Below, piece after piece: positions 42,031 to 52,974 of a stretch of DNA of 64,000 bases (within the stretch, counting starts at the first letter, position 1; each line of letters opens with the position of its first letter). Both the position numbers and the translations under genes were made by a program. The DNA comes from Alteromonadaceae bacterium (lineage in GTDB: Bacteria; Pseudomonadota; Gammaproteobacteria; Enterobacterales; Alteromonadaceae): positions 1 through 64,000 of the forward strand of contig JAESPQ010000054.1 in the NCBI GenBank assembly GCA_016765535.1, read 5' to 3'. Below the pieces are notes generated by a model. The model saw only the letters and a list, made by a program, of their open reading frames with translations. It was not told the DNA's origin and made no database searches.

Positions 42031-42864
42031 TTAAACTTCATCTTTAACTGCTACTTCCTGTGCAATATTTTTATTTATTGCCGTTTGATAGGTGATTTTT
42101 TCACTAGTCGAATTTTTGAGTAATATCGATGTTATAACACCACATACCGCTAAGCTCCATACTATTACTGCGCCGGAGGGTAAATCAAACAGTGCTGAAG
42201 CGGCGAGTCCTAGTGCATAAGCACAAGCCCCTAATATAAATGCATACACTAGTTGCTTTTTACCGCTTAATTTTCGCATTACTAGCGCTGGAACTATTAA
42301 ACTAGTAAACACTAAATAGACGCCAACTAATTGTACTGAAACCGTTACAGCGACGGCAAATATTAGATAAAAAGCACTCGGGAATTTATCCCCTATTTTT
42401 AGACCAAACCAGCTAAATAATAATACGGTATAAATAATTGCCGCAGGAATTAATTGCTCGTAAGATACCCATAAAATTTGTCCTACCAATAAGTCTTTTA
42501 AATGTTCACCACCATGCGGATTATTGGCAAGCAATAATAATGACATGGTTGCTGCCAACACAAAAAGCACACCAATTAATGCTTCTTGAATATCGCCAAA
42601 GCGTTTCTCTGTCCACCGTAATAACATCGCTCCTAAAATGGCCGTTGATACAGCCGCTATTTGTACTTGCCATGGAGAGCTATCCCAGCCAAATTGATCA
42701 GCAGCAATAACACCAATCCCTGCAATTTGAGCAACAGCTAAATCAATAAATATAATTCCCCGTTTTAGGACTAATCGTCCTAAAGGTACATGGGTTGAAA
42801 GTACTAATAATCCTGCGACAAAAGCAGGGCCGAGTATGGATAAGTCTAATGCTTGCCAATTCAT
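42031..42864 (-). CDS. Metal (zinc-type) ABC transporter permease, ZnuB-like
   Basis: 277 aa ABC-3 family; LGRLVLKRGIIFIDLAVAQIAGIGV; overlaps upstream gene by 4 bp. Confidence 0.88.
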   Translation of the reverse strand: MNWQALDLSILGPAFVAGLLVLSTHVPLGRLVLKRGIIFIDLAVAQIAGIGVIAADQFGWDSSPWQVQIAAVSTAILGAMLLRWTEKRFGDIQEALIGVLFVLAATMSLLLLANNPHGGEHLKDLLVGQILWVSYEQLIPAAIIYTVLLFSWFGLKIGDKFPSAFYLIFAVAVTVSVQLVGVYLVFTSLIVPALVMRKLSGKKQLVYAFILGACAYALGLAASALFDLPSGAVIVWSLAVCGVITSILLKNSTSEKITYQTAINKNIAQEVAVKDEV

Positions 42865-43802
42865 TGTTTATCCTTATTATTGTTATTTTTTAAGGTGTTA
42901 GTCAGTAAATCAAAGGTGTTATCAAAAAGACTAAATAAATCTGTCGCCTTATCTGTACCGCCTATTGTAAAGGGTAATGTTACCGATGGGATCCCTGTGC
43001 GTTGTGATAACCACTGTGATGCCTTTTTAGATTGATAACCAGCATGAATAATAATGTCTGCGGGATTGTTTTTGAATGTTTTAACTAAATCAACCAAATG
43101 ACCACTAGTTGGCGGTATTCCTGGTTTATCTTCAATGGTTGCGACTTCATTAAAGCGACCAAAGTCCATTAAGTAAGCCCAACTTTTATGTTGCACAATA
43201 ATACGAATACCTTTAAGTTGTCGAGCTTGCTTTTTCCATTTACGCAGTGCTTTTTTCCAGCGAGTTAAAAACTTATCTGCTCTATCTTGATAAAAATTGG
43301 CATTATCTGGATCAATGATTTTCATGCGTTCCACCATGGCTTTTGCGACTAAAGCTATGTTTTTAGGGTTAGTTTGTATGTGCGGATTACCCGCTGCATG
43401 CACATCGCCTTGACTGCGGTCGATTACTTTAGGAATATCGAGTAATTTGACATAATTGGCGGCAAAAAAGTAACCTGGTTTGCCAATCGTTAATTTAGCA
43501 TTACCGGCACGACGAACCAATAACGGTAGCCAACCTACTTCTAAATCAGCACCTGAACAGACTAATAAATCGGCATTGCGCATTTTAGCAATTAAGCTTG
43601 GTCGAGCTTGAATATGATGAGGGTCTTGCATGCCATTGGTGGCAGAAAAGGTAGTAACTTTATCACCGCCTAGTTCTTGGGCGAGTGCCTGCCATGAGGG
43701 TTCACAAGAGAACACATTAATATTAGCCGAAACAGTCGATGCTTGTACCCATAAACAGCTAGCGGCAAAAATGCTGGCAATAAATTTATATTTTGATTTC
43801 AT
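42861..43802 (-). CDS. Zinc/metal ABC transporter substrate-binding protein, ZnuA-like
   Basis: 313 aa; signal peptide; NINVFSCEPSWQALAQELGGDKVTTFSATNGMQDPHHIQARPS; NPHIQTNPKNI. Confidence 0.88.
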   Translation of the reverse strand: MKSKYKFIASIFAASCLWVQASTVSANINVFSCEPSWQALAQELGGDKVTTFSATNGMQDPHHIQARPSLIAKMRNADLLVCSGADLEVGWLPLLVRRAGNAKLTIGKPGYFFAANYVKLLDIPKVIDRSQGDVHAAGNPHIQTNPKNIALVAKAMVERMKIIDPDNANFYQDRADKFLTRWKKALRKWKKQARQLKGIRIIVQHKSWAYLMDFGRFNEVATIEDKPGIPPTSGHLVDLVKTFKNNPADIIIHAGYQSKKASQWLSQRTGIPSVTLPFTIGGTDKATDLFSLFDNTFDLLTNTLKNNNNKDKQ

Positions 43803-43857
43803 TTTAATTATTCCTAAATTTTATTTAACGAGATAAATTATGTTGTTAAAGCATTAA

Positions 43858-45207
43858 TTAATAAGCATGTGCACCATGCGCACCAAATGCGGCAATATAT
43901 TGCAAAATAAAAACATTTTCTTTTTTACCGTTAAAATTGTTATTGTCCATTTGAAAACGTACATGACTAAATTCGCTATTGTTCCATTCGACCATGAGTG
44001 AATGTTGGATAGGGGAGTGATTAAGGTCGTCTAAGACAGAGCCTGCAAACTTGTTAGCTAAATTAGCGGATGACAAACGAGATGTTCGTATGCCAGCGCT
44101 CCATAAACGTGAAAAATGATAAACGCCTTCTAAATACCAACCATTTTGATTATGATCAATGCTGCTATTAGTTAAATTAAGATCACTAAATAAACCTTGT
44201 TCATTGCGAGCTAGATACTCACCTTGTAACTTAAATTCGTTATCAACACGGTTACCATTAGGCGCCCAGCGATAAATAAAATCGGCTATCCATAATTTAC
44301 TAATACCAGTAAACGTATCACTAGCAGATGATTGTCTGTCTTTAACATCTGCATGCAAATAAGAAAGACCCGCGCGCCAACTTTGTGAAATACCAATATC
44401 GCCACCAACATGAGAAAATGCAGTCCATGTTCCTATCCCCGAATTTCCAGCACCTACCGCAGGGAAGCTGTCACCACGATAAAGCTCTATTCCTGATTCC
44501 CAAAAGACATCAGTCGGTGCTAGCCAAGTGGTTTGTATGCCATCATCACCAAACTGACCGCCTAAAAAGGCTTCATAAGGTAAAGGTCTATTAGCAAAAT
44601 CATCGGTATGAGTATGTTTACTGGCTAAATAGCCAATATTGGAAAAGAAACGGCCAAACTTAACATTAAAACCATTACCCATATTTAAGGTTTGTAAATA
44701 GGCTTCTTCAATATTTGCGCCATCAGCGCCAAATGATATGGTTGTCCATGCGTAAAATTTATCATCTACATTGGTACTGATATTGAGTTCAGATTCGTCT
44801 AATTGTAGTCCTTGATTTCCTGGGCCAGCATCAGTACTTAAGTTATAACCAGGAAGTGCATAGTTGAATTTGTCGTTATAACTAACAAAACGACCATTTA
44901 ATATCATCCATAAACCGGGGTTAAAGGTATTAGCCGCTTTTTTATTACCTTGTTGTGATACATCAATAGCAAGCTGTTCAATATTTTCTTGAGTATCATC
45001 ATTATTATCTTCTATATCACTTAAACGTGATTCAAGTTCTGTTATTTTATCTTGGTAGTTTTGTTGGAGTTGCTGTAGCTCTTGTTTTAATTTTTTAACT
45101 GATGCCGCATCCGTTTGTTTTGCTGTTTTTTGATCAGCGAATGCTAAATTACAGGTAGCCGACCCTAATACTGCACAAAGCAGCAGGGTGATTTTATTAA
45201 ATTTCAT
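43858..45207 (-). CDS. Outer-membrane beta-barrel protein with N-terminal coiled coil (porin-like)
   Basis: 449 aa; signal peptide; heptad-rich VKKLKQELQQLQQNYQDKITELESRLSDIEDN; alternating aromatic beta strands; C-terminus FGAHGAHAY. Confidence 0.7.
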   Translation of the reverse strand: MKFNKITLLLCAVLGSATCNLAFADQKTAKQTDAASVKKLKQELQQLQQNYQDKITELESRLSDIEDNNDDTQENIEQLAIDVSQQGNKKAANTFNPGLWMILNGRFVSYNDKFNYALPGYNLSTDAGPGNQGLQLDESELNISTNVDDKFYAWTTISFGADGANIEEAYLQTLNMGNGFNVKFGRFFSNIGYLASKHTHTDDFANRPLPYEAFLGGQFGDDGIQTTWLAPTDVFWESGIELYRGDSFPAVGAGNSGIGTWTAFSHVGGDIGISQSWRAGLSYLHADVKDRQSSASDTFTGISKLWIADFIYRWAPNGNRVDNEFKLQGEYLARNEQGLFSDLNLTNSSIDHNQNGWYLEGVYHFSRLWSAGIRTSRLSSANLANKFAGSVLDDLNHSPIQHSLMVEWNNSEFSHVRFQMDNNNFNGKKENVFILQYIAAFGAHGAHAY

Positions 45208-45323
45208 GGGATAACTTCTTAATTCATTTTATATAAGCCAACACAGTACAACTAACTTTAGTTAACGTGCTAAAAGTGTTTGTTACTGTACTTGTTTGAG
45301 TGAGAAATATTTTCAAATAGAAG

Positions 45324-45641
45324 TTATGTACGTGGTGGGCCGCGATTATAAAGGGTTAATTGATGAACTCTAATAATACCTTGCACATGTTGTTTAAAAA
45401 CAATACTGGTTTGTATTAAAGGTGTAATAAAAACACTATCATTGAGTACAAAAGGGGTATGATTAAAATTAGTTAAACAAAGCTGACATTGATAGTCAGT
45501 GCTAATACCTTTGCTTAAATTATGTTGCTGAGTATGAACGATTGATGCATTAACAAAGAATAACCAAATGGCCAGCACAACAATCCACAATAAACGCTGC
45601 TGCGCTAATTGTTTTATTTTATGATGAGTAAGGTTGGTCAT
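45324..45641 (-). CDS. Small membrane-anchored CxxC protein, first gene of putative zinc operon
   Basis: 105 aa; N-terminal TM, DYQCQLCLTNFNHTPF. Confidence 0.6.
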   Translation of the reverse strand: MTNLTHHKIKQLAQQRLLWIVVLAIWLFFVNASIVHTQQHNLSKGISTDYQCQLCLTNFNHTPFVLNDSVFITPLIQTSIVFKQHVQGIIRVHQLTLYNRGPPRT

Positions 45642-45693
45642 TTTATTAGTGATAATCTTAGTTTAAAATTTTTGGTTAATTTTTGGTTAATTT

Positions 45694-45718
45694 TTGTTAT
45701 GTTATGTTATAACGTTTA
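45694..45718. promoter_or_regulatory. Candidate Zur box
   Basis: TTGTTATGTTATGTTATAACGTTTA; resembles the proteobacterial Zur motif (TGTTATnnTATAACA-like). Confidence 0.6.
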
Positions 45719-45863
45719 GGCTTGAGTATAATAAAAAAACTTCTTTCATTTTGCAATATAAAAATATAACTCGTTTTTAAAAAATTGTTATCATTTGTAA
45801 ATAACTTAAATGTAACCCTCTTAAATCATAATAAATCCAATCTAAAAAGGTAAATCTAAAAAT

Positions 45864-47177
45864 ATGAATGATGCGACAAAACAAGTCGGTTTATTAGGCG
45901 CAATAGCTATTGGTATTGGCGGCATGGTCGGCGGTGGTATTTTTGCCGTACTTGGTGAGGCAGTATCACTTGCACATGGCGCGACTGCCATTGCTTTTAT
46001 CGTTGCGGGTTTTGTCGCATTGTTAACTGCATATTCGTATGCAAAACTATCGGTAGCTTATCAACAAAGTGGTGGCACGGTAGTATTTATTGATAATGCC
46101 TTTGGCCATAACCTGTTGTCTGGCAGCATTAATGTGATGTTATGGCTCAGCTATTTGGTCACTATTTCACTATATGCCACTGCTTTTGCTTCGTATGGTG
46201 AAACTTTTTTTGCAGCCAATTCTCCATGGTGGTTAAAACACGTTTTGATCTCTGTCGCCATTATTTTACCCACCATTATTAATTTAATTAGCGCGTCATT
46301 TGTCAGTAAATCTGAAACCTTTATTGTGGTGATTAAAGTTGTTTTGCTTGTCCTTATTATCGTCTCGGGGCTTTTTTATGTTGATCCTGAAAAGTTAGCA
46401 CCGAATAAATGGGGTGAACCCTTTACCATTATTGCTGCGGGTATGATCATTTTTGTCGCTTATGAAGGTTTTGAATTAATTGCTAATGCGGCTAGTGATA
46501 TTAAAGATCCTAACGTAAACTTACCTCGTGCTTTTTATGGCTCTGTTATTATTGTTATTTTACTTTATGTATTAATATCAATTGTTACTGTGGGTACTGT
46601 TCCCGAAGCGCAATTATTACAAGCTAAAGATTATGCGTTAGCCGTCGCTGCCGAACCTGCATTAGGCAAAATTGGTTTTACTATTGTTGCTATTGCCGCT
46701 TTGTTATCCACTTTTTCAGCAATTAACGCGACTATTTATGGTAATGCACGTTTAGGGTATGCGCTGGCGGTATCGGGAGAGTTACCAAGTTCATTAAAAA
46801 AATTAAAACATAATATTCCTGTCGACGGTATTTTAGCGACTACCATATTTAGTTTATTTATTGCTAATTCGATAGATTTAACTGAAATTGCTATTATTGG
46901 TAGTGCTGGTTTTTTACTTATTTTTGCACTCGTTAATATTAGTGCGTTTAAATTAAGAAAAAATATAAAAGCGAACAGTATTATTACCTTAATTGCATCG
47001 CTAATAAGTATTGCCGCCTTAACCACATTATTGCTGCATACCTATCATAGTAATCCTCGTGCTATTGCGGTATTTTTTGCTTTTATAGCCATTTCTATCA
47101 TATTTGAAATGATTTATGGCATTTTGATCCGTAAGCATTTATTTAAACGAAAATACTTCTGTTCTTGTAATGAATAA
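45864..47177 (+). CDS. APC superfamily amino acid permease
   Basis: 437 aa; GLLGAIAIGIGGMVGGGIFAVLGEAVSLAHGAT; multi-TM. Confidence 0.9.
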   Translation: MNDATKQVGLLGAIAIGIGGMVGGGIFAVLGEAVSLAHGATAIAFIVAGFVALLTAYSYAKLSVAYQQSGGTVVFIDNAFGHNLLSGSINVMLWLSYLVTISLYATAFASYGETFFAANSPWWLKHVLISVAIILPTIINLISASFVSKSETFIVVIKVVLLVLIIVSGLFYVDPEKLAPNKWGEPFTIIAAGMIIFVAYEGFELIANAASDIKDPNVNLPRAFYGSVIIVILLYVLISIVTVGTVPEAQLLQAKDYALAVAAEPALGKIGFTIVAIAALLSTFSAINATIYGNARLGYALAVSGELPSSLKKLKHNIPVDGILATTIFSLFIANSIDLTEIAIIGSAGFLLIFALVNISAFKLRKNIKANSIITLIASLISIAALTTLLLHTYHSNPRAIAVFFAFIAISIIFEMIYGILIRKHLFKRKYFCSCNE

Positions 47178-47282
47178 AGCTGTACTAACGAACGTTGCCT
47201 GATAAAATAGCGCCAATTTTTTGAATAAACAAAAGTACGGTGCTGCTAAATATCGTATTTTATACCCATAGAGTGAAATTTT

Positions 47283-48695
47283 ATGACTTTAACAACTCGA
47301 TTTGCACCAAGCCCAACGGGCTACCTACATGTTGGTGGCGCTCGTACTGCCTTGTATAGTTGGTTATACGCTAAAAAAAATGGCGGTGATTTTATTCTTC
47401 GTATTGAAGATACTGATTTAGAACGTTCTACCCAAGAATCAGTAGATGCCATTATGGATGGTATGAATTGGTTAAATCTTGAATGGACACATGGTCCTTA
47501 CTTTCAAACAAAACGTTTTGATCGTTATAAAGAAGTCATTGAACAATTGCTTGAGTCAGGTAATGCTTATCGGTGTTATTGTACTAGTGACGAAGTAGAA
47601 GCAATGCGCGAGGAAGCGAAGGCCAAAGGCGAAATAGAAAAATATAATGGTTTATGGCGTGATAGAACAGATTATCTTGAAGATAAACCCTATGTTATTC
47701 GTTTTAAAAATCCGCTTGACGGTGATGTTGTTATTAACGATATGGTTAAAGGTGATATTACCATTAGCAACAAACAGCTTGACGATTTAATTATTGCTCG
47801 CAGTGATGGCAGCCCAACTTATAATTTAACTGTGGTGGTTGATGATTGGGATATGAAAGTAACGCACGTAGTACGTGGTGATGATCATGTGAGTAATACG
47901 CCAAAACAAATTAATATTTTAGTGGCATTAGGCGCAGATATTCCACAATACGCCCATATTCCGATGATTTTAGGTGACGACGGTAAACGTTTGTCAAAAC
48001 GTCATGGTGCTGTTGGTGTTATGCAATATCGTGATGATGGCTATTTACCCGAAGCGCTACTAAACTATTTAGTACGGTTAGGTTGGTCTCATGGTGATCA
48101 AGAAATTTTTTCTCGTGAAGAAATGATCGAATTATTTGACTTGAAAGATTGTAACCGAGCACCATCTGGTTTTAATACCGATAAGCTTATTTGGGTAAAC
48201 CAACATTACATGAAAACGCTTGCACCTGACTATGTTGCTGAACATCTTAAATGGCACATGGCTGATCAAGCCATTAATACTGATAATGGCCCAAGCTTAA
48301 GTGACATTGTTAAAGTACAAGCAGAACGCGTGAAAACTTTAAAAGAAATGGCGCAAATCAGTCGTTATTTTTATCAAGATTTTACTGAATTTGATGCTAA
48401 AGCTGCGAAAAAACATCTACGACCAGTGGCTAAAGATGCCTTGCTATTAGCGAAAGCTAAATTAGCTGAAGTGACTGATTGGCAAGCAGAAACCTTGCAT
48501 CAAATTATTGATGCAACCGCCGAAGAATTGAACGTAGGCATGGGTAAAGTAGGTATGCCATTACGTGTTGCCGTAACTGGTGCGGGTAATTCACCTGCAC
48601 TTGATCTAACATTATCCTTACTCTCTAAAGATAAAGTATTAGCACGTATTGATTTAGCCTTAGCGTTTATTGCTGAGCGTGAAGCGCAGGCTTAA
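47283..48695 (+). CDS. gltX: Glutamyl-tRNA synthetase
   Basis: 470 aa; [34 protein letters not shown]. Confidence 0.96.
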   Translation: MTLTTRFAPSPTGYLHVGGARTALYSWLYAKKNGGDFILRIEDTDLERSTQESVDAIMDGMNWLNLEWTHGPYFQTKRFDRYKEVIEQLLESGNAYRCYCTSDEVEAMREEAKAKGEIEKYNGLWRDRTDYLEDKPYVIRFKNPLDGDVVINDMVKGDITISNKQLDDLIIARSDGSPTYNLTVVVDDWDMKVTHVVRGDDHVSNTPKQINILVALGADIPQYAHIPMILGDDGKRLSKRHGAVGVMQYRDDGYLPEALLNYLVRLGWSHGDQEIFSREEMIELFDLKDCNRAPSGFNTDKLIWVNQHYMKTLAPDYVAEHLKWHMADQAINTDNGPSLSDIVKVQAERVKTLKEMAQISRYFYQDFTEFDAKAAKKHLRPVAKDALLLAKAKLAEVTDWQAETLHQIIDATAEELNVGMGKVGMPLRVAVTGAGNSPALDLTLSLLSKDKVLARIDLALAFIAEREAQA

Positions 48696-48749
48696 TATAA
48701 CTTAGGGTCTTATAACCTAGACCCTAGCCAAAATAGGAAAAGAAACCTT

Positions 48750-50102
48750 TTGCAATTTACCGATTTAAATTTAGACAAACGCTTACTAGCCACTATTGAA
48801 CATTTAGGTTTTGATAAGCCGACAGAAATTCAACAACAGGCAATACCTGCAGCGATGAGTGGCCATGATTTAATCGCCTCATCAAAAACAGGCTCAGGTA
48901 AAACGTTAGCGTTTTTACTACCTGCGATGCAGCGCTTAATGAACAATCGTGCGTTAAGTAAACGTGATCCGCGAGTAGTTATTTTAACACCGACGCGAGA
49001 ATTGGCGAAACAAGTATTTGGTCAGTTACGTTTGTTAATTGCAAATACGCAGTTTAAATCGGTATTAATATTAGGGGGAGAAAACTTTAATGATCAAGCA
49101 AAAACCCTCGCTAAAGATCCGCATTTTGTCGTCGCAACACCGGGGCGATTGGCCGATCACTTAACTCATCGGCATTTATATTTACAAGGTTTAGAGCTAC
49201 TTATTTTAGATGAAGCAGACCGTATGCTCGATTTAGGTTTTAGCAAACAATTAGCCCAAATAAATATGGCGGCCGATCATCGAAAACGACAAACATTAAT
49301 GTTTTCAGCAACTTTAGATCATGCACAGGTTAATGAATTTGCTAGTGAATTATTAACTAAACCGAAACGTATTGCTATTGATCATGGTCATAGTGAGCAT
49401 AAAGATATTAATAAGCGTTTTTATTTTGTCGATAACCTAGCGCATAAAGAAAAGCTTCTTAATCACTTTTTAAACAATGAAACTCATCAGCAGGTTATTA
49501 TTTTTACCGCCACACGTAGTGATACTGAACGCTTAGCACAACTATTAAACGAGCAAGGGTTTAATAGTGCCGCATTAAGTGGTGAATTAATGCAAAATCA
49601 GCGTAATCAAATAATGGAAAGCTTTACTAAAGGCCAACTGAAAATACTAGTGACCACAGATTTAGCCTCTCGCGGTTTAGATTTATTAAATGTGTCGCAT
49701 GTGATCAATTTTGATATGCCAAAGCATACCGAAGAATTTATTCATCGTATTGGTCGTACGGGGCGTGCAGGTTCAAGTGGGGAAGCACTTTCGTTTGTTG
49801 GTCCTAAAGATTGGTTAAGTTTTAAAAATGTTGAAGGTTTTTTACAGCAAAAAATTAGTTTTGATGTGGTGGCAACTTTAAAAGCTAAATTTAATGGTAT
49901 TAAAAAGAAAAAACCAGTGAAAGCCAAAAAAGTTAGTGATAAAAAAGCGCAAACTAAAAAACAAGACAAAAAACCTAAACAGCAAATTAAACAAAAAGTT
50001 AATTTTGTTAGTGACAGTGCAGGGGATTTACCGGTAATGCGCCGTAAGACAAAAATTGCTCCGCAAGATATTGAAAAACAGGATCATGGTTTAGAAGACT
50101 AG
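48750..50102 (+). CDS. DEAD-box RNA helicase (SrmB/RhlE-like)
   Basis: 450 aa; ASSKTGSGKT, LDEADRMLDLGF, SATLDH, HRIGRTGRAG; lysine-rich tail. Confidence 0.9.
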   Translation: MQFTDLNLDKRLLATIEHLGFDKPTEIQQQAIPAAMSGHDLIASSKTGSGKTLAFLLPAMQRLMNNRALSKRDPRVVILTPTRELAKQVFGQLRLLIANTQFKSVLILGGENFNDQAKTLAKDPHFVVATPGRLADHLTHRHLYLQGLELLILDEADRMLDLGFSKQLAQINMAADHRKRQTLMFSATLDHAQVNEFASELLTKPKRIAIDHGHSEHKDINKRFYFVDNLAHKEKLLNHFLNNETHQQVIIFTATRSDTERLAQLLNEQGFNSAALSGELMQNQRNQIMESFTKGQLKILVTTDLASRGLDLLNVSHVINFDMPKHTEEFIHRIGRTGRAGSSGEALSFVGPKDWLSFKNVEGFLQQKISFDVVATLKAKFNGIKKKKPVKAKKVSDKKAQTKKQDKKPKQQIKQKVNFVSDSAGDLPVMRRKTKIAPQDIEKQDHGLED

Positions 50103-50123
50103 TTATGGAGAAAAGCATTAGTT

Positions 50124-50288
50124 ATGAATTCAACGACTAGTTCAAAGAAACATACTAATGCTCAAAGGCATCTAAACAATGGCAGTTGTTTGTGTAAAAA
50201 AATAACCTTTACGGTTAAAGAATTTTTACCACGCATAGGGCATTGTCGTTGCACAGCAGGTAAATTATTCTTTAATCAGTTGTGTTAA
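50124..50288 (+). pseudogene. Truncated GFA (glutathione-dependent formaldehyde-activating)-domain protein
   Basis: MNSTTSSKKHTNAQRHLNNGSCLCKKITFTVKEFLPRIGHCRCTAGKLFFNQLC*: GSCLCGKI...HCHC signature, then abrupt end. Confidence 0.65.
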
Positions 50289-51116
50289 GGTGAATGTCGT
50301 TTGTTGAGAGCCTAACTTGTTTTTTAAATACGGTAGTATGATTTCTAATTGACTGGCCAATTGCCAAGGTGGGTTAACAATAAATAATCCTGACCCTGTC
50401 ATACCATATTCTTCACTGTCGGGTGTTAAACAAAACTCAACCTGTAGTACATTTTTAACATTGCTGTTGGTGAAGTCTTGCGCCATTTTATCAATTAAAG
50501 CGCGTTGTACCACGGGATACCATAAAATATAAGTACCCGTCGCGAATTTTTGATAAGCTTTAACAATCGTTTTTATTGCTTTTATGTGATCTTCTTTTAA
50601 CTCATAAGGTGGGTCAATTAACACCACGGCACGTCTTGATGGTGGCGGCACTACCGCCAATACACCTTGATAACCATCTGATTGCTTTACAAAAGATTTT
50701 TTCCAACGCTGGGTAAATTCTGCCAACAAAGTAAAGTCAGTGGGGTGTAAATCAAATAAATGCGCGTTGTCTTGACGGCGTAAAATTTGTTTGGCAATGC
50801 CGGGAGAACCGGGATATAAAGAGAGTTGCTCGCTGCCAGTTTCTTTTTGATTAATGGCTTTAATTAATTCAATATAATCAATAAGGGCTTCGGGAATGTC
50901 ATTAGCATTAATCAGTTTTTCAATGCCATTTTTATACTCCCCCGTTTTTTGTGCATAATCATCACTAAGCTGATACATACCAGCACCTGCATGGCTGTCG
51001 ATATAACTAAAACCTTTTTCTTTACGGGTCATATAATCAAGCGTGAGCGTTAATACCGAATGTTTAAGCACATCGGCAAAATTACCCGCATGAAAGGCGT
51101 GACGATAACTGAGCAT
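50265..51116 (-). CDS. rlmJ: 23S rRNA A2030-N6 methyltransferase
   Basis: 283 aa; MLSYRHAFHAGNFADVLKH, LIDPPYELKEDH. Confidence 0.95.
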   Translation of the reverse strand: MLSYRHAFHAGNFADVLKHSVLTLTLDYMTRKEKGFSYIDSHAGAGMYQLSDDYAQKTGEYKNGIEKLINANDIPEALIDYIELIKAINQKETGSEQLSLYPGSPGIAKQILRRQDNAHLFDLHPTDFTLLAEFTQRWKKSFVKQSDGYQGVLAVVPPPSRRAVVLIDPPYELKEDHIKAIKTIVKAYQKFATGTYILWYPVVQRALIDKMAQDFTNSNVKNVLQVEFCLTPDSEEYGMTGSGLFIVNPPWQLASQLEIILPYLKNKLGSQQTTFTLTQLIKE

Positions 51117-51142
51117 GAAAATTCCTTTATTTAAAAGATATA

Positions 51143-51243
51143 TGTAGGAACGGTTAACCGTGAAATATTCATTTTTAAGGCTATTATAAATAACAGAACA
51201 ACATAATTTTAAAAATAAAATTGGGGATAAATCCCCACCTACA
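51143..51243. repeat. REP-like pair in opposing orientation (TGTAGG...CCTACA)
   Basis: TGTAGGA+ACGGTTAACCGT (51150-51161) and, inverted, GGGGATAAATCCCC+acCCTACA-type end (51223-51243). Confidence 0.7.
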
Positions 51244-51263
51244 ATATAACGGCATTACTTAAC

Positions 51264-52856
51264 TTACGCTTTGCTGGCTAAATATTCTTCATAAGTACCT
51301 GCGAAATCAGTAAAACCGTCTTTGGTTAGTTCAATGATACGGGTTGCTATGCTTGAAACAAATTCACGGTCGTGACTTACAAAAATCAAGGTACCTTCAT
51401 AAGATTCTAGCGCCATATTTAAGGATTCAATTGATTCCATATCCATGTGATTAGTGGGTTCATCTAGCATTAGAATATTAGGTTTTTGCATCATTAATTT
51501 ACCAAAAAGCATACGACCTTTTTCACCACCAGAAAGTATTTTTACTGATTTATTAATATCGTCAGCAGAAAATAATAAACGACCTAAATAACCACGAACG
51601 GCTTGTTCGTCATCCTCGGGTTGACGCCACTGACTCATCCAGTCAAACAAGGTCATGTCGTTTTCAAATTCGTATTCGTGATCTTGTCCATAATAGCCAA
51701 TATTAACATTTTCAGACCAATTAAATTCGCCTGAGCTTGCTTCATAGCCAACATCATTCATTAAAGTTCGCAATAGGGTGGTTTTACCAATACCGTTTTC
51801 ACCAATTATTGCAATACGTTCACCCACTTCGATTAAGGCTGAAATGTTTTTAAGTACAGGTGTACCATCAAAGCTTTTACTTAATTTTTCAATCACTAAA
51901 GCATTGCGAAAGAGTTTTTTCTCTTGTTGAAAACGAATAAACGGATTAACACGGCTTGATGCTTTTACATCTTCAAGTTGAATTTTATCTATTCGTTTTG
52001 CTCGTGAAGTTGCTTGTTTAGCTTTTGAAGCATTAGCAGAAAAACGGGCAACAAAGGCTTGTAATTCACCTATTTGTGCTTTTTTCTTGGCATTGTCAGA
52101 TAATAAACGGGCGCGAGCTTGGGTAGCAGCCAACATATATTCATCGTAATTACCCGGATAAACACGTAATTCGCCGTAATCTAAATCAGCCATGTGAGTA
52201 CAAACACTATTTAAAAAGTGTCTGTCATGCGAGATGATGATCATGGTTGAATCACGTTCGTTTAATATTTCTTCAAGCCATTGAATTGTATGAATATCTA
52301 AGTTGTTGGTTGGTTCGTCAAGCAGCAAAATATCGGGATCAGAAAATAGCGCTTGTGCTAATAATATTCGTAATTTAAAGCCCGGTGCAATTTCGCTCAT
52401 TAAACCATAATGTTGCTCAACCGGAATACCGACCCCCATTAATAATTCGCCCGCACGAGATTCTGCACTGTAACCGTCCATTTCGGCATATTCAGATTCA
52501 AGATCGCCAACTTTCATGCCATCTGCTTCACTCATTTCGGGTAAAGCATAAATACGGTCACGTTCTTCTTTTACTGCCCAAAGTTCGGTATGACCCATAA
52601 TCACGGTATCAATAACCGTATTACTTTCAAAGGCGAATTGATCTTGATGTAATTTACCTAAACGTTCGCCGCTATCAAGGGTGACATTGCCTGAGGTTTG
52701 CTCTAAATCATCACCTAAAATTTTCATAAAGGTTGATTTACCACAACCATTCGCGCCAATTAGACCATAACGGTTGCCACCACCAAATTTTTGTGAAATG
52801 TTTTCAAATAGTGGCTTAGCGCCAAATTGTTGAGTTATATTATTTGCTGTGAGCAC
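51264..52856 (-). CDS. ybiT: ABC-F ATPase, YbiT type
   Basis: 530 aa; [63 protein letters not shown]. Confidence 0.9.
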   Translation of the reverse strand: MLTANNITQQFGAKPLFENISQKFGGGNRYGLIGANGCGKSTFMKILGDDLEQTSGNVTLDSGERLGKLHQDQFAFESNTVIDTVIMGHTELWAVKEERDRIYALPEMSEADGMKVGDLESEYAEMDGYSAESRAGELLMGVGIPVEQHYGLMSEIAPGFKLRILLAQALFSDPDILLLDEPTNNLDIHTIQWLEEILNERDSTMIIISHDRHFLNSVCTHMADLDYGELRVYPGNYDEYMLAATQARARLLSDNAKKKAQIGELQAFVARFSANASKAKQATSRAKRIDKIQLEDVKASSRVNPFIRFQQEKKLFRNALVIEKLSKSFDGTPVLKNISALIEVGERIAIIGENGIGKTTLLRTLMNDVGYEASSGEFNWSENVNIGYYGQDHEYEFENDMTLFDWMSQWRQPEDDEQAVRGYLGRLLFSADDINKSVKILSGGEKGRMLFGKLMMQKPNILMLDEPTNHMDMESIESLNMALESYEGTLIFVSHDREFVSSIATRIIELTKDGFTDFAGTYEEYLASKA

Positions 52857-52974
52857 TTTTTTATCCTATTATTTCTCGAGGCTGAACTTGTTTTAGTATC
52901 AGTATGACAATATTAATGACGTATCTAGTTAGTCGTCACGCCATCCTGACGTAGGTCAGGAGCTTGTTTATCAA

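Noticed and set aside
52932-52960. TCCTGACgtagGTCAGGA hairpin upstream of ygiQ-like 3' end, considered as a terminator
   Set aside because: No T-tract on either strand; more likely another short palindromic repeat, as with ATCCTGATgaagATCAGGAT at 55271-55290.
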